A stretch of 64,000 bases of DNA from assembly GCF_003605405.2 (NCBI RefSeq), contig NZ_QYTW02000025.1, positions 1 through 64,000 on the forward strand, given 5' to 3'. Positions within the stretch are counted from its first letter, which is position 1; each line of letters begins with the position of its first letter. This document shows positions 55,043 to 63,841 of this stretch, in pieces. This stretch comes from Siminovitchia terrae (lineage in GTDB: Bacteria; Bacillota; Bacilli; Bacillales; Bacillaceae_C). The position numbers and the translations under genes were made by a program. Under the pieces are notes generated by a model. It saw only the letters and a program-made list of their open reading frames with translations, was not told where the DNA came from and searched no databases.

Positions 55043-55909
55043 CTATTTTGCAGCAGCGAAGCTCTCCATATATCGATTGATTGCGTAAGCAACCCCATTC
55101 TCAACGTTCGTATGGGTTGTCATTATACAAGCCGCTTTGATCTTATCCTTCGCATTTCCCATCGCCACACTGTATTGGACTTTTTCGAACATGGATAAAT
55201 CGTTGTTGCTGTCTCCGATGGCCATCGCCTGGTCTAAGGTGCCATTCAGCATGAATGCCAATTTTTCAAGGGCCATTCCTTTTGTCGCTCTTTTATTCGT
55301 AATTTCAATGTTATGATCGGCAGATGAAACAACCATTAACTCTTCATTTGTCTTAAATTGGTTCCATGCTTCCTCTAATTTCATTTTGTCAAAAGTACAT
55401 GCCAAAATATTATTGAATTCTTCCGCTTGACTTAGAATATCATGGTAGCTATCAACCAATACATACCCAAACTGATCAAATTGCCTTTCCGCTTCTGTGG
55501 CTAATTGTGCCTTATCCAAACCAGCGCTTTTCAAACTTTGTATCTCATTATAGAATTGCTGCCTTCCTTTTTTTAGAGCATAAATTGCTTGATCCGTGAA
55601 CACCTCGTAATAATAATTCCGTTCATCCAGCCATTGAAGAATCGATTTGGCACAATCTTTCGCTAGAGTAATAGAAGAAAGGCATTCCCCATTTTTCGCA
55701 TGAATGGTTGCTCCATTCGTCCCGATGACAAACGGAGAAATCCCAGCTTTTTCACAAATTGTTTGAACATCAAAATATGCCCGACCTGTTGAAATGACTA
55801 CTTCAAAACCTTTATCTTGAGCCGATTGAATCGCCTTTATGTTTTCTTCGCTAATTTCGTTGTGGTCGTTCAATAATGTTCCATCTAAATCTATTGCAAT
55901 AAAACTCAT
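55043..55909 (-). CDS. Cof-type HAD phosphatase
   Basis: A 288-residue haloacid-dehalogenase-superfamily hydrolase of the Cof (IIB cap) type. Motif I is D-L-D-G-T-L-L (about 7-13), motif II S-T-G-R (about 40), and motifs III/IV K-G-M-A-L-E and G-D-S-N-N-D-L-S-M-F. These dephosphorylate sugar phosphates, nucleotides or cofactors in the cytoplasm. Last gene of the leftward ABC/phosphatase cluster, 36 bp after the DeoR-type gene, so it may process what the transporter brings in. Substrate unknown. Confidence 0.88.
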   Translation of the reverse strand: MSFIAIDLDGTLLNDHNEISEENIKAIQSAQDKGFEVVISTGRAYFDVQTICEKAGISPFVIGTNGATIHAKNGECLSSITLAKDCAKSILQWLDERNYYYEVFTDQAIYALKKGRQQFYNEIQSLKSAGLDKAQLATEAERQFDQFGYVLVDSYHDILSQAEEFNNILACTFDKMKLEEAWNQFKTNEELMVVSSADHNIEITNKRATKGMALEKLAFMLNGTLDQAMAIGDSNNDLSMFEKVQYSVAMGNAKDKIKAACIMTTHTNVENGVAYAINRYMESFAAAK

Positions 55910-55945
55910 AAAATATGACTCCTTTTCCTAAAGGGAGGACATGAA

Positions 55946-56728
55946 TTATGCTTGAATCCAATTCATCTTCCCTAATTTTGGATGACCCTTCCAAATCTCT
56001 GGAAATGGCTGTTCGCAGACAACCACATCGATTTTTTCCAAAGGAGCAACTTTACAAAAAGTATCAACTCCAATTTTGGTGGAATCCGTTAGTAATATCA
56101 CTTGCTTAGATACTTCAACCATTTTGCGTGAAACCAATGTTTCATGTAAATGATAATTACTAACTCCATTTTGAATAGAAAAACCGCCAGCTGAAATGAA
56201 AGCTTTTTTGATATTAAATTGATTCAGCATTTGTTCAGTAAGACTTCCGGAAATCGATTGGTGCTTTGGATCAATTTGCCCGCCAAGCAATAAAACTTGA
56301 CCTGTGAACATATTTTGATTGAGTGATTCCGTCAACACGGATGATACAGGAAGAGAATTGGTGATAATTGTAATTTCCTTTTTCTTTTCAATCTGCTTCG
56401 CCAATTCAAGCATGGTTGTTCCCACATCAATGGCAAGCACATCTCCGTCAGAAATGAGTTCTACAGCTTTTTTGCCAACCTTCACTTTCGCTTCTTGATT
56501 CACAGTAGTACGTTGGACAAAAGGGGGTTCATCAGATTGATAAACAGCACGAATCGCTCCACCGTAAACCCTTTTCAATAATCCTTTTTCCTCTAGGATC
56601 ATCAAATCGCGCCGAATCGTTTCTTCAGAAACCTGAAATTGGTCAACTAATTTCCCGACCTTTACTTTTCCAGTTTTCTTCAGTTCTTTTAATATTTCAT
56701 TTTTCCTTTCTTCAGGCAAAATGGACAT
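55946..56728 (-). CDS. DeoR/GlpR-family transcriptional regulator
   Basis: A 260-residue regulator. The N-terminal winged helix has Q-V-S-E-E-T-I-R-R-D-L-M-I-L-E (about 30-45), the DeoR hallmark. The C-terminal domain is the DeoR sensor fold with D-V-G-T-T-M-L-E-L-A and I-T-N-S-L-P-V, which bind sugar phosphates in studied members. AGGA lies 11 bp upstream of the start. It is placed inside the transport operon and is its probable local repressor, acting at the direct repeats near 61.6 kb. Confidence 0.9.
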   Translation of the reverse strand: MSILPEERKNEILKELKKTGKVKVGKLVDQFQVSEETIRRDLMILEEKGLLKRVYGGAIRAVYQSDEPPFVQRTTVNQEAKVKVGKKAVELISDGDVLAIDVGTTMLELAKQIEKKKEITIITNSLPVSSVLTESLNQNMFTGQVLLLGGQIDPKHQSISGSLTEQMLNQFNIKKAFISAGGFSIQNGVSNYHLHETLVSRKMVEVSKQVILLTDSTKIGVDTFCKVAPLEKIDVVVCEQPFPEIWKGHPKLGKMNWIQA

Positions 56729-56752
56729 ATCTTATCCTCCAAGAAAAATCAT

Positions 56753-57766
56753 TTAAAGAATCAGGCATTCTTTCTTTGGTAAAATAATTTGAATGTGCGT
56801 TCCTTGGTCAAACATGGCCCCTCGGTGGTTTAGATCATCCACATGGAAAGAAGACCCCTCTGATTCGACTTCATATCGTAATACATTTCCTGTCATGGAG
56901 ACATCTTTAATCATTCCTTTAAGTCGCCAATTCTCTTGTAAATCCAGGCTCTCTTCACCATTAGGGAGCAGTTTTAACACTTCAGGCCGAAAGGCAACCT
57001 CATCCCCTTTTAATTCCGTGCTGCGAACGAGTTTGCGGAACGTTTCCATTTTAAAGACATTATAATTTCCAATGAAATTGGCAACAAATGTATTGACAGG
57101 AGATGTATAAATTTCCGTTGGAGAACCGGATTGTACAACATGTCCTTTATTCATCACAAAAATCCGATCAGACATTGTCATTGCTTCTTCCTGATCATGT
57201 GTAACAAAAATGGTAGTAATGTTTAATTCCTTTTGAATCCTCTTTAATTCTTTTTGCAAGCTTTTTCTGATTTTAGCATCCAATGCGCTTAACGGTTCAT
57301 CTAAAAGCAGTACTTTTGGCTCCATAACAAGCGCACGAGCCAAAGCAACCCGCTGCTGCTGTCCACCCGATAATTGGTGAGGATAAGATTCCTCTTTTCC
57401 TGCTAAGTCAACCATCTCAACCATCTTTGCCACTTTTGATTTTATATTTTTAACCTTTTTCATTTTAAGGCCGTATCCGATATTATCAAAAACGTTCATA
57501 TTTGGGAAAAGAGCATATGACTGAAACACCATACCAACTTCACGCTGGCGCGGAGATAAGTTTGTAATGTCTTTTCCATCAATTAAAATCCTTCCTGCAT
57601 CTACATCTTCAAGGCCAGCAATCGAACGCAGCAATGTGCTTTTTCCACACCCGCTTTGCCCAAGCAAAGTAGCAAATTCCCCTTTGCTTAAGGAAATAGA
57701 AATATCGTTTAAAACAACTTGATGATCATACTTCTTAATCACTTGATCGATAGTTACATAGCTCAT
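56753..57766 (-). CDS. ABC importer ATPase (spermidine/2-aminoethylphosphonate/iron type)
   Basis: A 337-residue ATPase with Walker A G-Q-S-G-C-G-K-S-T (about 37-45), signature L-S-G-G-Q-Q-Q-R (about 133), Walker B V-L-L-L-D-E-P-L-S-A-L-D and a C-terminal TOBE domain (from about residue 240). Type I importer of the PotA/PhnT/FbpC group. Its ATG overlaps the stop codon of the upstream permease gene by 4 bp. Part of the seven-gene unit. Confidence 0.92.
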   Translation of the reverse strand: MSYVTIDQVIKKYDHQVVLNDISISLSKGEFATLLGQSGCGKSTLLRSIAGLEDVDAGRILIDGKDITNLSPRQREVGMVFQSYALFPNMNVFDNIGYGLKMKKVKNIKSKVAKMVEMVDLAGKEESYPHQLSGGQQQRVALARALVMEPKVLLLDEPLSALDAKIRKSLQKELKRIQKELNITTIFVTHDQEEAMTMSDRIFVMNKGHVVQSGSPTEIYTSPVNTFVANFIGNYNVFKMETFRKLVRSTELKGDEVAFRPEVLKLLPNGEESLDLQENWRLKGMIKDVSMTGNVLRYEVESEGSSFHVDDLNHRGAMFDQGTHIQIILPKKECLIL

Positions 57767-58638
57767 GAGTTTTCACCTTCTAATGCAATTTTTTTATCAC
57801 GGCTTTGTTTTCTTAATAATGAAAGAACGCGATTCTTTTTTGGCACGTCGGGATTTTTTTCGTTTTTAAAAGTAAGTTTTAATACAGTCCCCGTTAAAAG
57901 CAAAATCACGGAATAGTACGTAATCACAATGGCACTTGTTAAGTGGCCGCTGCTGTTCAGTTTATCTGCAAGATAGATTTGCAAGGTCTCAAATCTGCCT
58001 CCAACAAGCAAATTAGCCAAAGCAAATTCACTAAACAATAAGGCGACTGATAATAAAGTAGACACTAAAATACCAGAGGTAATATTTGGAAACACCACTG
58101 TACGGAACGCCTGAAACTTTGTGGCACCAAGTAATTCGGCGGCATCAACAAGCTGTACAGCATTAACCGTTCTAAGGCTGTTGCGAATTCCTTGATACAT
58201 AAATGGCAGAATCGTTATGAAATAGGCGCCAATTAAAATCCAAGGTGTTCCGGCTATTGGTACCGGGCTTTCTGAGTATAATTTGATTAATCCTACCGCT
58301 CCAACAATGGGAGGTATTCCATAAGGAAGCATCGCTGCTGTCTGAAGCAATCGATCCCATTTACTGAAATATACGGTGATGATAAAGATTGTTGGAATCA
58401 TAATTAAAATACTAAGACCTACTGTCATCACGATTAAAAACAGCGTTCGCTGAAAAGCAGCAAAAAACCGTTCATCTTGAAATAATTCAATATACCATTT
58501 CATTGTATAACTCTCAGGTAAAATGGTATGATCCCATTTACCAGAGATGGAGAACAAGAATGTTCCTATAAGCGGAATTAATAAGTAGATGACCAAAAGG
58601 CCAACGACTACTTTATGAAAAGGCAATGAAAATTTCAT
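57763..58638 (-). CDS. ABC importer permease (second)
   Basis: A 291-residue permease with six helices of the binding-protein-dependent transport family. The coupling-loop motif is A-A-E-L-L-G-A-T-K-F-Q-A-F-R-T-V-V-F-P (EAA loop, about 178-196). PotC/PhnV-like. It overlaps both neighbours by 4 bp (ATGA), indicating tight translational coupling. Confidence 0.9.
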   Translation of the reverse strand: MKFSLPFHKVVVGLLVIYLLIPLIGTFLFSISGKWDHTILPESYTMKWYIELFQDERFFAAFQRTLFLIVMTVGLSILIMIPTIFIITVYFSKWDRLLQTAAMLPYGIPPIVGAVGLIKLYSESPVPIAGTPWILIGAYFITILPFMYQGIRNSLRTVNAVQLVDAAELLGATKFQAFRTVVFPNITSGILVSTLLSVALLFSEFALANLLVGGRFETLQIYLADKLNSSGHLTSAIVITYYSVILLLTGTVLKLTFKNEKNPDVPKKNRVLSLLRKQSRDKKIALEGENS

Positions 58639-59573
58639 CGTAAATCCCTCCTAATGCGGCGCATCATCCGTTCATTGAACCACAACGCCCCTATCATTGT
58701 CACTGCTAATAAAACTCCCATCGCACTGCCTAGCTGCGGCTTTAATGCTACATCACTTGCAACCAAGGAAGCGATTTGCAACGACAACAAGTTATAGTTG
58801 CTTCCGACCAATGCATAGGCTGTAGCATATGCTCCCATCGCATTAGCAAACATAATACTGAATGTACCAACAATACTAGGTAACAGAACAGGAATCCCGA
58901 TCCGAAGCCAAAATGAAAAGGTTGACCCTCCTAATAAGGAAGAAGCTTCTTTCCATTGTTTTTTAATTCCTTGATAAGATGGGTAGATAAGCATCACAGC
59001 AAGCGGAATTTGAAAATAAATATACACAAGAATAAGGCCAGTCCAGGAATATAAATTAAAGTCCGCAAACACATCCCAACCCAATTTAGAAAAAAGTAAT
59101 GTAAACAATCCATTGTTTCCAAGCAAAATAATGTATGAAAAGGAAAGGGGTATTCCCTCAAAATTCGAAGTCATATTCGTAATCATGAGCAGCCGATTTT
59201 GTATTTTTTGTGAGAACTTTGTCATTGAGTATGCTGCAATGACTGCTACAATCACAGAAGTTACAGCAGAAATCAAGGAAATAACAAGGCTATTTTGAAT
59301 GGCTTGCAAGTAAAATTTACTTTTAAATATTGTTATATATTGATTAATCGTCACTTGAATTCCATCGTCTGCGTAAAAACTATTTTTAATCATTGCCACT
59401 AATGGTCCTATTTCAAATCCAATCACAAATATAATAAATGGTAGTAAAAGAGCTAATAAGTACATTTTTTGTTTTTTTATTTTTCGCAAAACCTCTCGCT
59501 CCTCCATGTTCTCTATCAATCTAGGAATTGGTTTAACCGTTCGAATGTTAAACCAATTCCAGGCATTCTCCAT
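58635..59573 (-). CDS. ABC importer permease (first)
   Basis: A permease of up to 312 residues with six helices; the EAA loop reads E-A-S-S-L-L-G-G-S-T-F-S-F-W (about 222-235). PotB/PhnU-like. The start is uncertain: ATG 59573 has no clear ribosome site, and an internal ATG at 59507 is possible. It ends overlapping the second permease by 4 bp and starts 9 bp after the phosphatase-like gene. Confidence 0.85.
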   Translation of the reverse strand: MENAWNWFNIRTVKPIPRLIENMEEREVLRKIKKQKMYLLALLLPFIIFVIGFEIGPLVAMIKNSFYADDGIQVTINQYITIFKSKFYLQAIQNSLVISLISAVTSVIVAVIAAYSMTKFSQKIQNRLLMITNMTSNFEGIPLSFSYIILLGNNGLFTLLFSKLGWDVFADFNLYSWTGLILVYIYFQIPLAVMLIYPSYQGIKKQWKEASSLLGGSTFSFWLRIGIPVLLPSIVGTFSIMFANAMGAYATAYALVGSNYNLLSLQIASLVASDVALKPQLGSAMGVLLAVTMIGALWFNERMMRRIRRDLR

Positions 59574-59582
59574 CTTACTGTT

Positions 59583-60416
59583 CTAAATGGTAATGTTCCC
59601 TTTAAGACCTGGCAATTGATAGGAAATCATTTTATTGGATGGCTCAATATTTAAAAGTTCACAAACGAGCGGTGCAAAAGCCAATTGCGGAACAACTTCA
59701 CTATAAACGCCAGGCTCAACTTTTGGACTGATAATAAAGAGCGGTACATCACGCTCACCATCAGTTATGCCGCCATGGTTACCAGTTTCACTCATACCAT
59801 GATCGGATGTTATTAAAATGTGATAGCCTTCTTTGATCCAAATTGGCAGAAGCTGAGCCAATAAGCTTCCTATTTTTAAAATTTGTTCACGATATTCTTT
59901 CGATTCCGATCCAAACGCTTCTCCTTTTGCATCTACACCCATTGGGTGGATATATAAAAAGTGCGGGTCATGCTTTCTGCGCAAAGCTTCTGCATCCATA
60001 AGCACATGACTGTCTGGATAGTCATCATCCCAATAAAATTTTCCGTATTGAATTGGCTTAGATGTATCCTCTTGCTCACGATCTTCAATAAAATGGAATG
60101 GAGCACGATTATAGAGTTCGCTTACCCAGAAATACGATGCCGTTCCGTTTCTTAAACCATTCTCTTTCGTCAGATGAAAGAGACTTTTCTCGGTAGATAG
60201 CTGGACTGCTTGATTGGACGTAATGCTGTTCTCTGATGCCGGCGTACCCGTTAACAGCGCTTCATATAATGGACGGGAAAGACTAGGAAGCTCCGACTTC
60301 ACTTTGTAAAGGGATGCTTGATTCGTTTCAACTAAATGTTGAAGAAACCCTAAAGCCTCACATGCTTTATCGAATCTCATACCATCCACAACAATGGCGA
60401 TTACTTTATCTGACAT
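59583..60416 (-). CDS. Alkaline-phosphatase-superfamily hydrolase (phosphodiesterase/pyrophosphatase type)
   Basis: A 277-residue, cytoplasmic (no signal peptide) enzyme of the type I phosphodiesterase/nucleotide pyrophosphatase branch. Metal-binding motifs are V-D-G-M-R-F-D (first Asp), a serine nucleophile candidate in L-P-S-L-S-R-P, I-T-S-D-H-G-M-S and N-H-G-G. Phosphonoacetate hydrolase and phosphodiesterases share this fold. It overlaps the binding-protein gene by 11 bp and precedes the permeases, so it likely acts on the imported phosphorus compound. Substrate unknown. Confidence 0.85.
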   Translation of the reverse strand: MSDKVIAIVVDGMRFDKACEALGFLQHLVETNQASLYKVKSELPSLSRPLYEALLTGTPASENSITSNQAVQLSTEKSLFHLTKENGLRNGTASYFWVSELYNRAPFHFIEDREQEDTSKPIQYGKFYWDDDYPDSHVLMDAEALRRKHDPHFLYIHPMGVDAKGEAFGSESKEYREQILKIGSLLAQLLPIWIKEGYHILITSDHGMSETGNHGGITDGERDVPLFIISPKVEPGVYSEVVPQLAFAPLVCELLNIEPSNKMISYQLPGLKGNITI

Positions 60417-61515
60417 GTACTAACACCTCTTCTTGCCAAACCTGTGGCAACGTTTTTACTGATTCTTCCCAAACTTTGTAGTCTTCGATAGGTTTTGCAT
60501 TTTTGTACTGTTCTTCTGGAACCATTTTTTCAGCTACTTCTTTTGGAAGTTCCACGTCACGAATTGGACGAGCATATCCTTTAGCCAAGTTAATTTGTCC
60601 TTCATCGCTTAAGATATATTCTCTAGTCGCCATCGCTGCATGAGGATGCTTTGCAAATTTGTTAATAATTGTTGCATAGCCGCTTACTACTGAACCCTCA
60701 CTTGGAATGCTTACATCAAATTGATCACGATTGATTTGTTCAGCGTAACCAAGAGCATTGAAGTCCCATACTAAGGCAACTTCCACTTCCCCTTTTTCGA
60801 TATTAGCTGGTTTAGCATCTGTTAAGCTTAGACGACCTTGCTTAGCAAGCTTTGCATAAAAGTCAATTCCTGGCTGAAGATTTGTTTCATCACCGCCGTA
60901 AGCGATCGCTGCAGCAAGAACGGCCATTTGGTTCTGTGAGCCGCGTTGTACATCTCCAACTGTTACTTTATAATCTCCATTTAAGATGTCATCCCAAGAT
61001 TTTGGCGGATTTTTTACTAATTCTTTATTCGTTAAGAATGCAATCGTTCCTTGGTAACCAACAACCCAATCTCCGTTGTCATCTTTTGCCCATTCAGGCA
61101 CCTCGTCCCAATAAGACGTTTTATAAGGAATCGTCAACTCTTTTTCTTCCGCGATTGGCCCAAAGGAAATCCCTACATCACCGATATCAGCAGTTGCATT
61201 CTCTTTTTCAGATTCCATCTTAGCAATCTCTTCGGCACTCGATAAATCTGTATCATTGTGTTTCAATGAATATTTATCTGTAACTTCTGTCCACGTTTCA
61301 CCCCAGTTAGCCCATGAATCAGGCATACCAACACTATTAATTTCTCCCTCTTCTTTTGCTTTTGTTTCGATTTCTTCCAGAGTTAATGATTTTGTATCAT
61401 TTACAATTGGAGCAGCTTCCTCTTTATTAGCTCCACAACCAGCTAATCCAAATACGCTTATGCCTAATACCATTGCTTGAATAGACTTGTAACTCTTTTT
61501 CTTAAATGTGTATTT
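60406..61515 (-). CDS. ABC importer substrate-binding lipoprotein
   Basis: A 369-residue solute-binding protein of the iron/polyamine/phosphonate (SBP_bac_6/8-like) group. The lipobox is L-A-G-C-G (about residues 23-27) after a basic, hydrophobic signal. GGAGGA lies 8 nt before the ATG at 61515. It opens the operon of binding protein, phosphatase-like enzyme, two permeases, ATPase, DeoR-type regulator and HAD phosphatase. Resemblance to PhnS-type 2-aminoethylphosphonate binders is suggested by the context only. Confidence 0.88.
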   Translation of the reverse strand, partial: KYTFKKKSYKSIQAMVLGISVFGLAGCGANKEEAAPIVNDTKSLTLEEIETKAKEEGEINSVGMPDSWANWGETWTEVTDKYSLKHNDTDLSSAEEIAKMESEKENATADIGDVGISFGPIAEEKELTIPYKTSYWDEVPEWAKDDNGDWVVGYQGTIAFLTNKELVKNPPKSWDDILNGDYKVTVGDVQRGSQNQMAVLAAAIAYGGDETNLQPGIDFYAKLAKQGRLSLTDAKPANIEKGEVEVALVWDFNALGYAEQINRDQFDVSIPSEGSVVSGYATIINKFAKHPHAAMATREYILSDEGQINLAKGYARPIRDVELPKEVAEKMVPEEQYKNAKPIEDYKVWEESVKTLPQVWQEEVLVHVR

Positions 61516-61564
61516 CATTAAAAGTTCCTCCAATCAATGTGGTTTTTTTAATATTAATTAATGT

Positions 61565-61592
61565 TTATTACGGTTTCATCATAATCCGACAA
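61565..61592 (-). promoter_or_regulatory. Predicted promoter of the ABC/phosphatase operon
   Basis: On the minus strand -35 TTGTCG (61592-61587) and -10 TAATAA (61570-61565) with a 16-bp spacer, about 50 bp before the first start codon. Confidence 0.5.
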
Positions 61593-61620
61593 TGTTAACC
61601 CCACATTAATCCAATGTTAA
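61590..61620 (-). promoter_or_regulatory. Direct repeats TTAACATTG, candidate DeoR-type operator
   Basis: On the minus strand TTAACATTG occurs at 61620-61612 and 61598-61590, start to start 22 bp (about two helical turns), overlapping the predicted -35. DeoR-family operators are often direct repeats. Confidence 0.5.
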
Positions 61621-61793
61621 TTTTTTGTAAAATCACCCTTTATTCGTCATATTCATTCTTTTGAGCTTTATCGACTGTGAAGTAAAGAATGCCCGAAGAT
61701 TGGGTTCTATTTGATATGACAAGAACAAAGATGACTACATTGTGAGCGACAATTTAGATTTGCTAATCTGAAAGGTTGAGCAGGTGACGTGAA

Positions 61794-62015
61794 GGCGGCA
61801 AAGTAATTGATATCCAGGATATTCAAAGTGTGGCTCACACTTACGGTACAAATGATCCATCGATCGTACCGCAAGATCTCAATCAAGACGGCCTGGTAAA
61901 TGCGATTTGTTCAGAAAAATTTCTTAACGAAGGGGCCGTATACTCTTGAGAAACCATCGGCAAAAAAGAATTGGAATACTTCCTGCGCATGGTTGGTCTT
62001 GAGCCAAAACAATAG
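61794..62015 (+). pseudogene. Dockerin-like C-terminal remnant of a secreted protein
   Basis: A frame reads G-G-K-V-I-D-I-Q-D-I-Q-S-V-A and then V-P-Q-D-L-N-Q-D-G-L-V-N-A, an EF-hand-like dockerin pattern seen at the C-terminus of Bacillus S8 proteases; a stop and a frameshift follow, after which K-K-E-L-E-Y-F-L-R-M-V-G-L-E-P-K-Q and a stop appear in another frame. The N-terminal part is absent. The protease origin is inferred from pattern memory. Confidence 0.6.
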
Positions 62016-62149
62016 CCTGAATTCGTGACGGATAGGAATGATACGACAACTCCTGTATAATCCCAACTCTATAAGGTACATTTTACTTTTTAAGAACCCT
62101 TTTTATAATTTTTCGAAAAAAATCAGGTGCACGATCAATATTTATTGAC

Positions 62150-63417
62150 TTTATTCTTCGCTCTGAAATAAGTAAAAAAATAATATTAGAGCAACCGTTT
62201 CCAAGAAAATCGGTTGAATTAGCAAATCAGATCCTAGAAAACTACCAACCAAAAACTGTTGAAGATATGCAGAATGCACTGAAAGATATATTCGGCCCCA
62301 TGTTTGAGGCCATGTTAAAAGGTGAAATGGACAACCACCTAGGCTATGACTCCAATGATAAAAATAAAAAAGAAACAGACAACAGGCGTAATGGTTATGG
62401 CAAGAAAACCTTAAAGACAAGCGCTGGAGAAGTGAACGTTAAGGTGCCGCGTGATCGGGATGGCTCCTTTGATCCTCAATTGATACCGAAGCGCAAAAAA
62501 GACGTGTCCGCCATTGAAAATAAGGTGATTTCCATGTATGCACGTGGGATGTCACAACGGGATATTTCTACAACGATTGAAGAGATCTATGGTTTTTCTG
62601 TTTCCCACGAAATGATATCGGATATTACTGATCATGTGCTTCCAGAGTTGGAGGAATGGCAAACGCGTCCGTTAAGCAACTGCTATGCGTTTGTCTTTGT
62701 CGATTGCATGTTTACATCCGAAACCAGTATGAATCAAAGAAGTATGCCGTTTATACGATTTTGGGCTATACCATGGAAGGCAAGAAAGAAATCCTTGGAC
62801 TATGACTAAACGAGACGGAAAGCAAGCATAAATGGATGCAGACCTTTGATGAAATCAAGGCACGGGGCGTGGAAGACATCTTCTTTCTCTCAATGGATGG
62901 AGTCAGTGGCTTAGAGGAAGTAGCCAGGGCTATTTTGCCTCAAGTCAGCGTCCATTTAATCCGCAACTCCATTAAATACGTACCAAGCAAGGATTTTAAA
63001 GCATTCACGCAGGCATTAAAAAAGGGATACAGTGCCCCGAGTCTGAAGGCTTGTCAAAGTGCCTTTGAATCTTTCAAACAACAATGGACGACATATCCAG
63101 GAGCTATTGACGTATGGGGCAGGAATTTTCACCACGTCGAATAGCTCTTTGACTATGGCAGCAGTCGTAAAATCATGTATATCACTAACGCCGTGGAAAG
63201 CATTCATTCAAGTTTTAGGAAAGTGACCAAAAAAGGAGCATTCCCTAATGAGAATGCCCTGTTAAAAGTATTGTGTTTGCGCATTAAAGAACTGGAGTCA
63301 AAATGGGATGGCGGGCACTGGGCCATGGTCAGGAACCAGCTGCTCCTTCATGATGGGCTGAAAGAGAGGGTTTTAAAATACCTTGAGTAAAGTGTACTTA
63401 CACACTTTATTTGACAA
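62150..63417 (+). mobile_element. IS256-family insertion sequence remnant
   Basis: A degraded Mutator/IS256-type element. The transposase is spread over three frames, and the right end has GTGTACTTACACACTTTATT after the coding part, typical of IS256-like inverted repeats. A matching left repeat was not found near 62.1 kb, so the left end is eroded or missing. Confidence 0.8.
62190..63390 (+). pseudogene. IS256-family transposase, multiply frameshifted
   Basis: Fragments in order: E-N-Y-Q-P-K-T-V-E-D-M-Q-N-A to F-V-D-C-M-F (62190-62710), then after frame changes G-Y-T-M-E-G-K-K-E-I-L-G and E-I-K-A-R-G-V-E-D-I-F-F (62836-63144), then T-N-A-V-E-S-I-H-S-S-F-R-K-V-T-K-K-G-A-F-P (63175-63390). These are the order and motifs of Mutator-type transposases. 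There are stops at 62806 and 63142, a deletion before V-H-L-I-R-N-S-I-K, and at least two frameshifts. Not functional. Confidence 0.9.
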
Positions 63418-63443
63418 ACCCATCTGTTGGCATAATTCTTGCT

Positions 63444-63782
63444 TTATTTAAACAGACTGCTATTGCTTTGCAGTTCTTGGTATTTTTCACATGTAAGAAC
63501 ATCATACATTTGAACAACAATCCTGCTGGCACTTGTATAGGCATCCTCATAATCCATAACTCTAAGTGTACAAATATATAAGTTATCCTGATTATCATAA
63601 TCCCCATTCAGGCTCGCTAATTTTTGTTTCTTGCCAGTATGATAGTCTATCATAATAAAGTCAGCAACAACACCTTCCAGGATTTCATCATGTATTTTGA
63701 TAGATGCTTCGTATCTCTTCCCTTTCGAAATGAGAAGATGCTCTTCGGCTTCTTCTTTTGATTCGTAAATTCCATAAATCAC
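63444..63782 (-). CDS. Hypothetical protein, 112 residues, next to a possible toxin remnant
   Basis: A soluble protein opening I-Y-G-I-Y-E-S-K-E-E-A-E-E-H. The start is unclear: GTG 63782 has only a weak GAAGAA upstream, and the same frame continues upstream to about 63865 (V-V-L-D-S-N-F-F-I-G-A-W-Q) without a usual start codon. Located right after a possible toxin C-terminus, so an immunity role is conceivable, but no family is recognised. Confidence 0.5.
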   Translation of the reverse strand: MIYGIYESKEEAEEHLLISKGKRYEASIKIHDEILEGVVADFIMIDYHTGKKQKLASLNGDYDNQDNLYICTLRVMDYEDAYTSASRIVVQMYDVLTCEKYQELQSNSSLFK

Positions 63783-63841
63783 TTCTTCATTTTTTCTTTG
63801 CCAAGCACCAATGAAAAAATTGCTATCTAATACTACATGTT

